Part shown: piece after piece, positions 63,369 through 64,000 of the stretch | Position numbering within the stretch: the first letter of the stretch is position 1 | How the letters are laid out: every line of letters starts with the position of its first letter | NCBI GenBank assembly: GCA_021811105.1 | Contig: JAJZPM010000001.1 | Span: 124,001 to 188,000 of the forward strand | Direction of reading: 5' to 3' | Length of the DNA stretch: 64,000 nt | Source of the DNA: Nitrospirota bacterium | Lineage (GTDB): Bacteria; Nitrospirota; Thermodesulfovibrionia; Thermodesulfovibrionales; UBA6898 | Program-made: the position numbers and the translations under genes | Notes under the pieces: model-generated | The model's input: only the letters and a program-made list of their open reading frames with translations | The model's database searches: none | What the model was told of the DNA's origin: nothing

Positions 63369-64000
63369 TGTTCTTTAATGTAAAGAGGCAGACACACCAT
63401 GGAAAGCGGTATCGGGAGATAGCCGGAGCCCTGAGCCGCCACGGCCTCGGCTGGCTTGCGCTGGAGCTTAATTTCGGCATGTTCATCCCATTTCACTGGG
63501 GTTTGCTGGGCCATCCGAAAAGAAAAAAACCCTATACACAGGCCGAGCATATTCGAATGGCCCTTGAGGATATGGGAACAACTTTTATAAAGATGGGCCA
63601 GATTCTGAGCACCCGCCCCGACCTCATGCCCCCGGATTATATAGAACAATTCAGCAAACTCCAGGACAGCGTGCCGCCTTTTCCATACGATCAGGCGGCC
63701 GAGGTCATAGGGCGGGAGTTTGGCGCGCCCCCTGAAGAGATATTCAAGTCGTTCTCCCGAGAGCCGCTCGCCTCGGCGTCGATAGGGCAGGTGCATGCGG
63801 CAGTCCTGCGCGATGATACCCCTGTTGTCGTGAAGGTCCAAAGGCCCGGCGTAGAGGAACTCGTGGAAGAGGACCTCGATATAATTTCCCATGCAGCGCG
63901 CTACGCCGCACTACGTTCGGAATTTGGTTCCCGCTATGACATTGAGGGCTGGGTAGACGAATTTGCATTCACTCTCAGGAGCGAGCTGGATTATACCCGC
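63369..64000 (+). CDS. ABC1/UbiB-family atypical kinase, 3' partial
   Basis: Start ATG 63369, 3 bases after the previous stop; the reading frame runs off the window, so it is absent from the ORF track. Seen: FIKMGQILSTRPDLMPPDYI (the KxGQ motif, about residue 75), ASASIGQVHAAVL (about 137, the Ala-rich nucleotide loop) and VVVKVQRPGVEEL (about 155, catalytic Lys). UbiB/ABC1 proteins are membrane-associated atypical kinases/ATPases that support quinone synthesis. Gene continues beyond 64000. Confidence 0.9.

Noticed and set aside
1-64000. CRISPR arrays, tRNA or rRNA genes
   Set aside because: No regular repeat-spacer series and no cloverleaf or rRNA-like segment noticed by eye; a computational scan would be needed to exclude a tRNA.

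Overview
The window looks like a chromosomal or large-replicon segment of a Gram-negative, respiring bacterium. Evidence for this is an outer-membrane-type beta-barrel tail, several c-type haem proteins, a Sec-exported copper oxidase and many two-component or GGDEF signalling genes. Composition changes sharply between blocks. The gene mix (PRTRC cluster, Met-rich copper proteins, YHS-oxidoreductase, split sensor kinases) fits Nitrospirota or deltaproteobacterial-type genomes, but the lineage call is a low-confidence inference because the window has no rRNA or other marker gene.

Left block (1-17.1 kb, plus strand): a plasmid/ICE-like backbone. It holds a giant SF2 helicase (5' end cut by the window edge), a ParB-like protein, a MoxR ATPase with a SWIM-like zinc site coupled to a metallopeptidase/VWA protein, a short RadC-type JAMM protein, the PRTRC genes E, C, F, B, A and ThiF, and a short DnaG-type primase ending at a strong terminator. 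PRTRC C, B, ThiF and A are a ubiquitin-like protein, an E2-like protein, an E1-like protein and a JAMM peptidase, so the block encodes a nearly complete bacterial ubiquitin-like cascade of unknown substrate.

Middle-left block (17.1-26.8 kb): an AT-rich module with its own promoter (a PHP-ATPase of the TrlF type, a small partner, and a HEPN protein with two zinc ribbons). It is followed on the minus strand by a YhaN/YhaO (SbcC/SbcD-like) nuclease pair and an HU gene.

BREX island (26.8-49.3 kb): a perfect 29-bp direct repeat brackets a 22.5-kb insertion next to the HU gene. The insertion holds a type 3-like BREX operon: HTH gene, brxF, brxC, pglX-like methylase, brxHII-like helicase, pglZ and brxA. 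Extra genes lie inside or directly after it: a DUF6602-like nuclease-fold gene, an unrecognised gene, a second Zn-ribbon DNA methylase, and a 1429-residue RecB-like nuclease/RNase H-like/SF1 helicase. An HNH-ORF6C gene and a decayed tyrosine integrase (two in-frame stops) end the island. The genes are mostly overlapped or spaced by a few bases, so this is probably one long defence operon. The first methylase is a GC mosaic, which suggests exchange of its specificity region.

Right block (49.3-64 kb): a copper and redox-stress neighbourhood. It contains two Met-rich secreted proteins, membrane and thioredoxin-like proteins, a multicopper oxidase fused to a CopB-like barrel, a monohaem cytochrome, a sensor kinase, a split kinase whose phospho-acceptor His is replaced by Asp, a diguanylate cyclase, a DUF1566 protein, a YHS-oxidoreductase lacking the redox CxxC, an MFS exporter, a membrane haem protein and the start of an ABC1/UbiB kinase.
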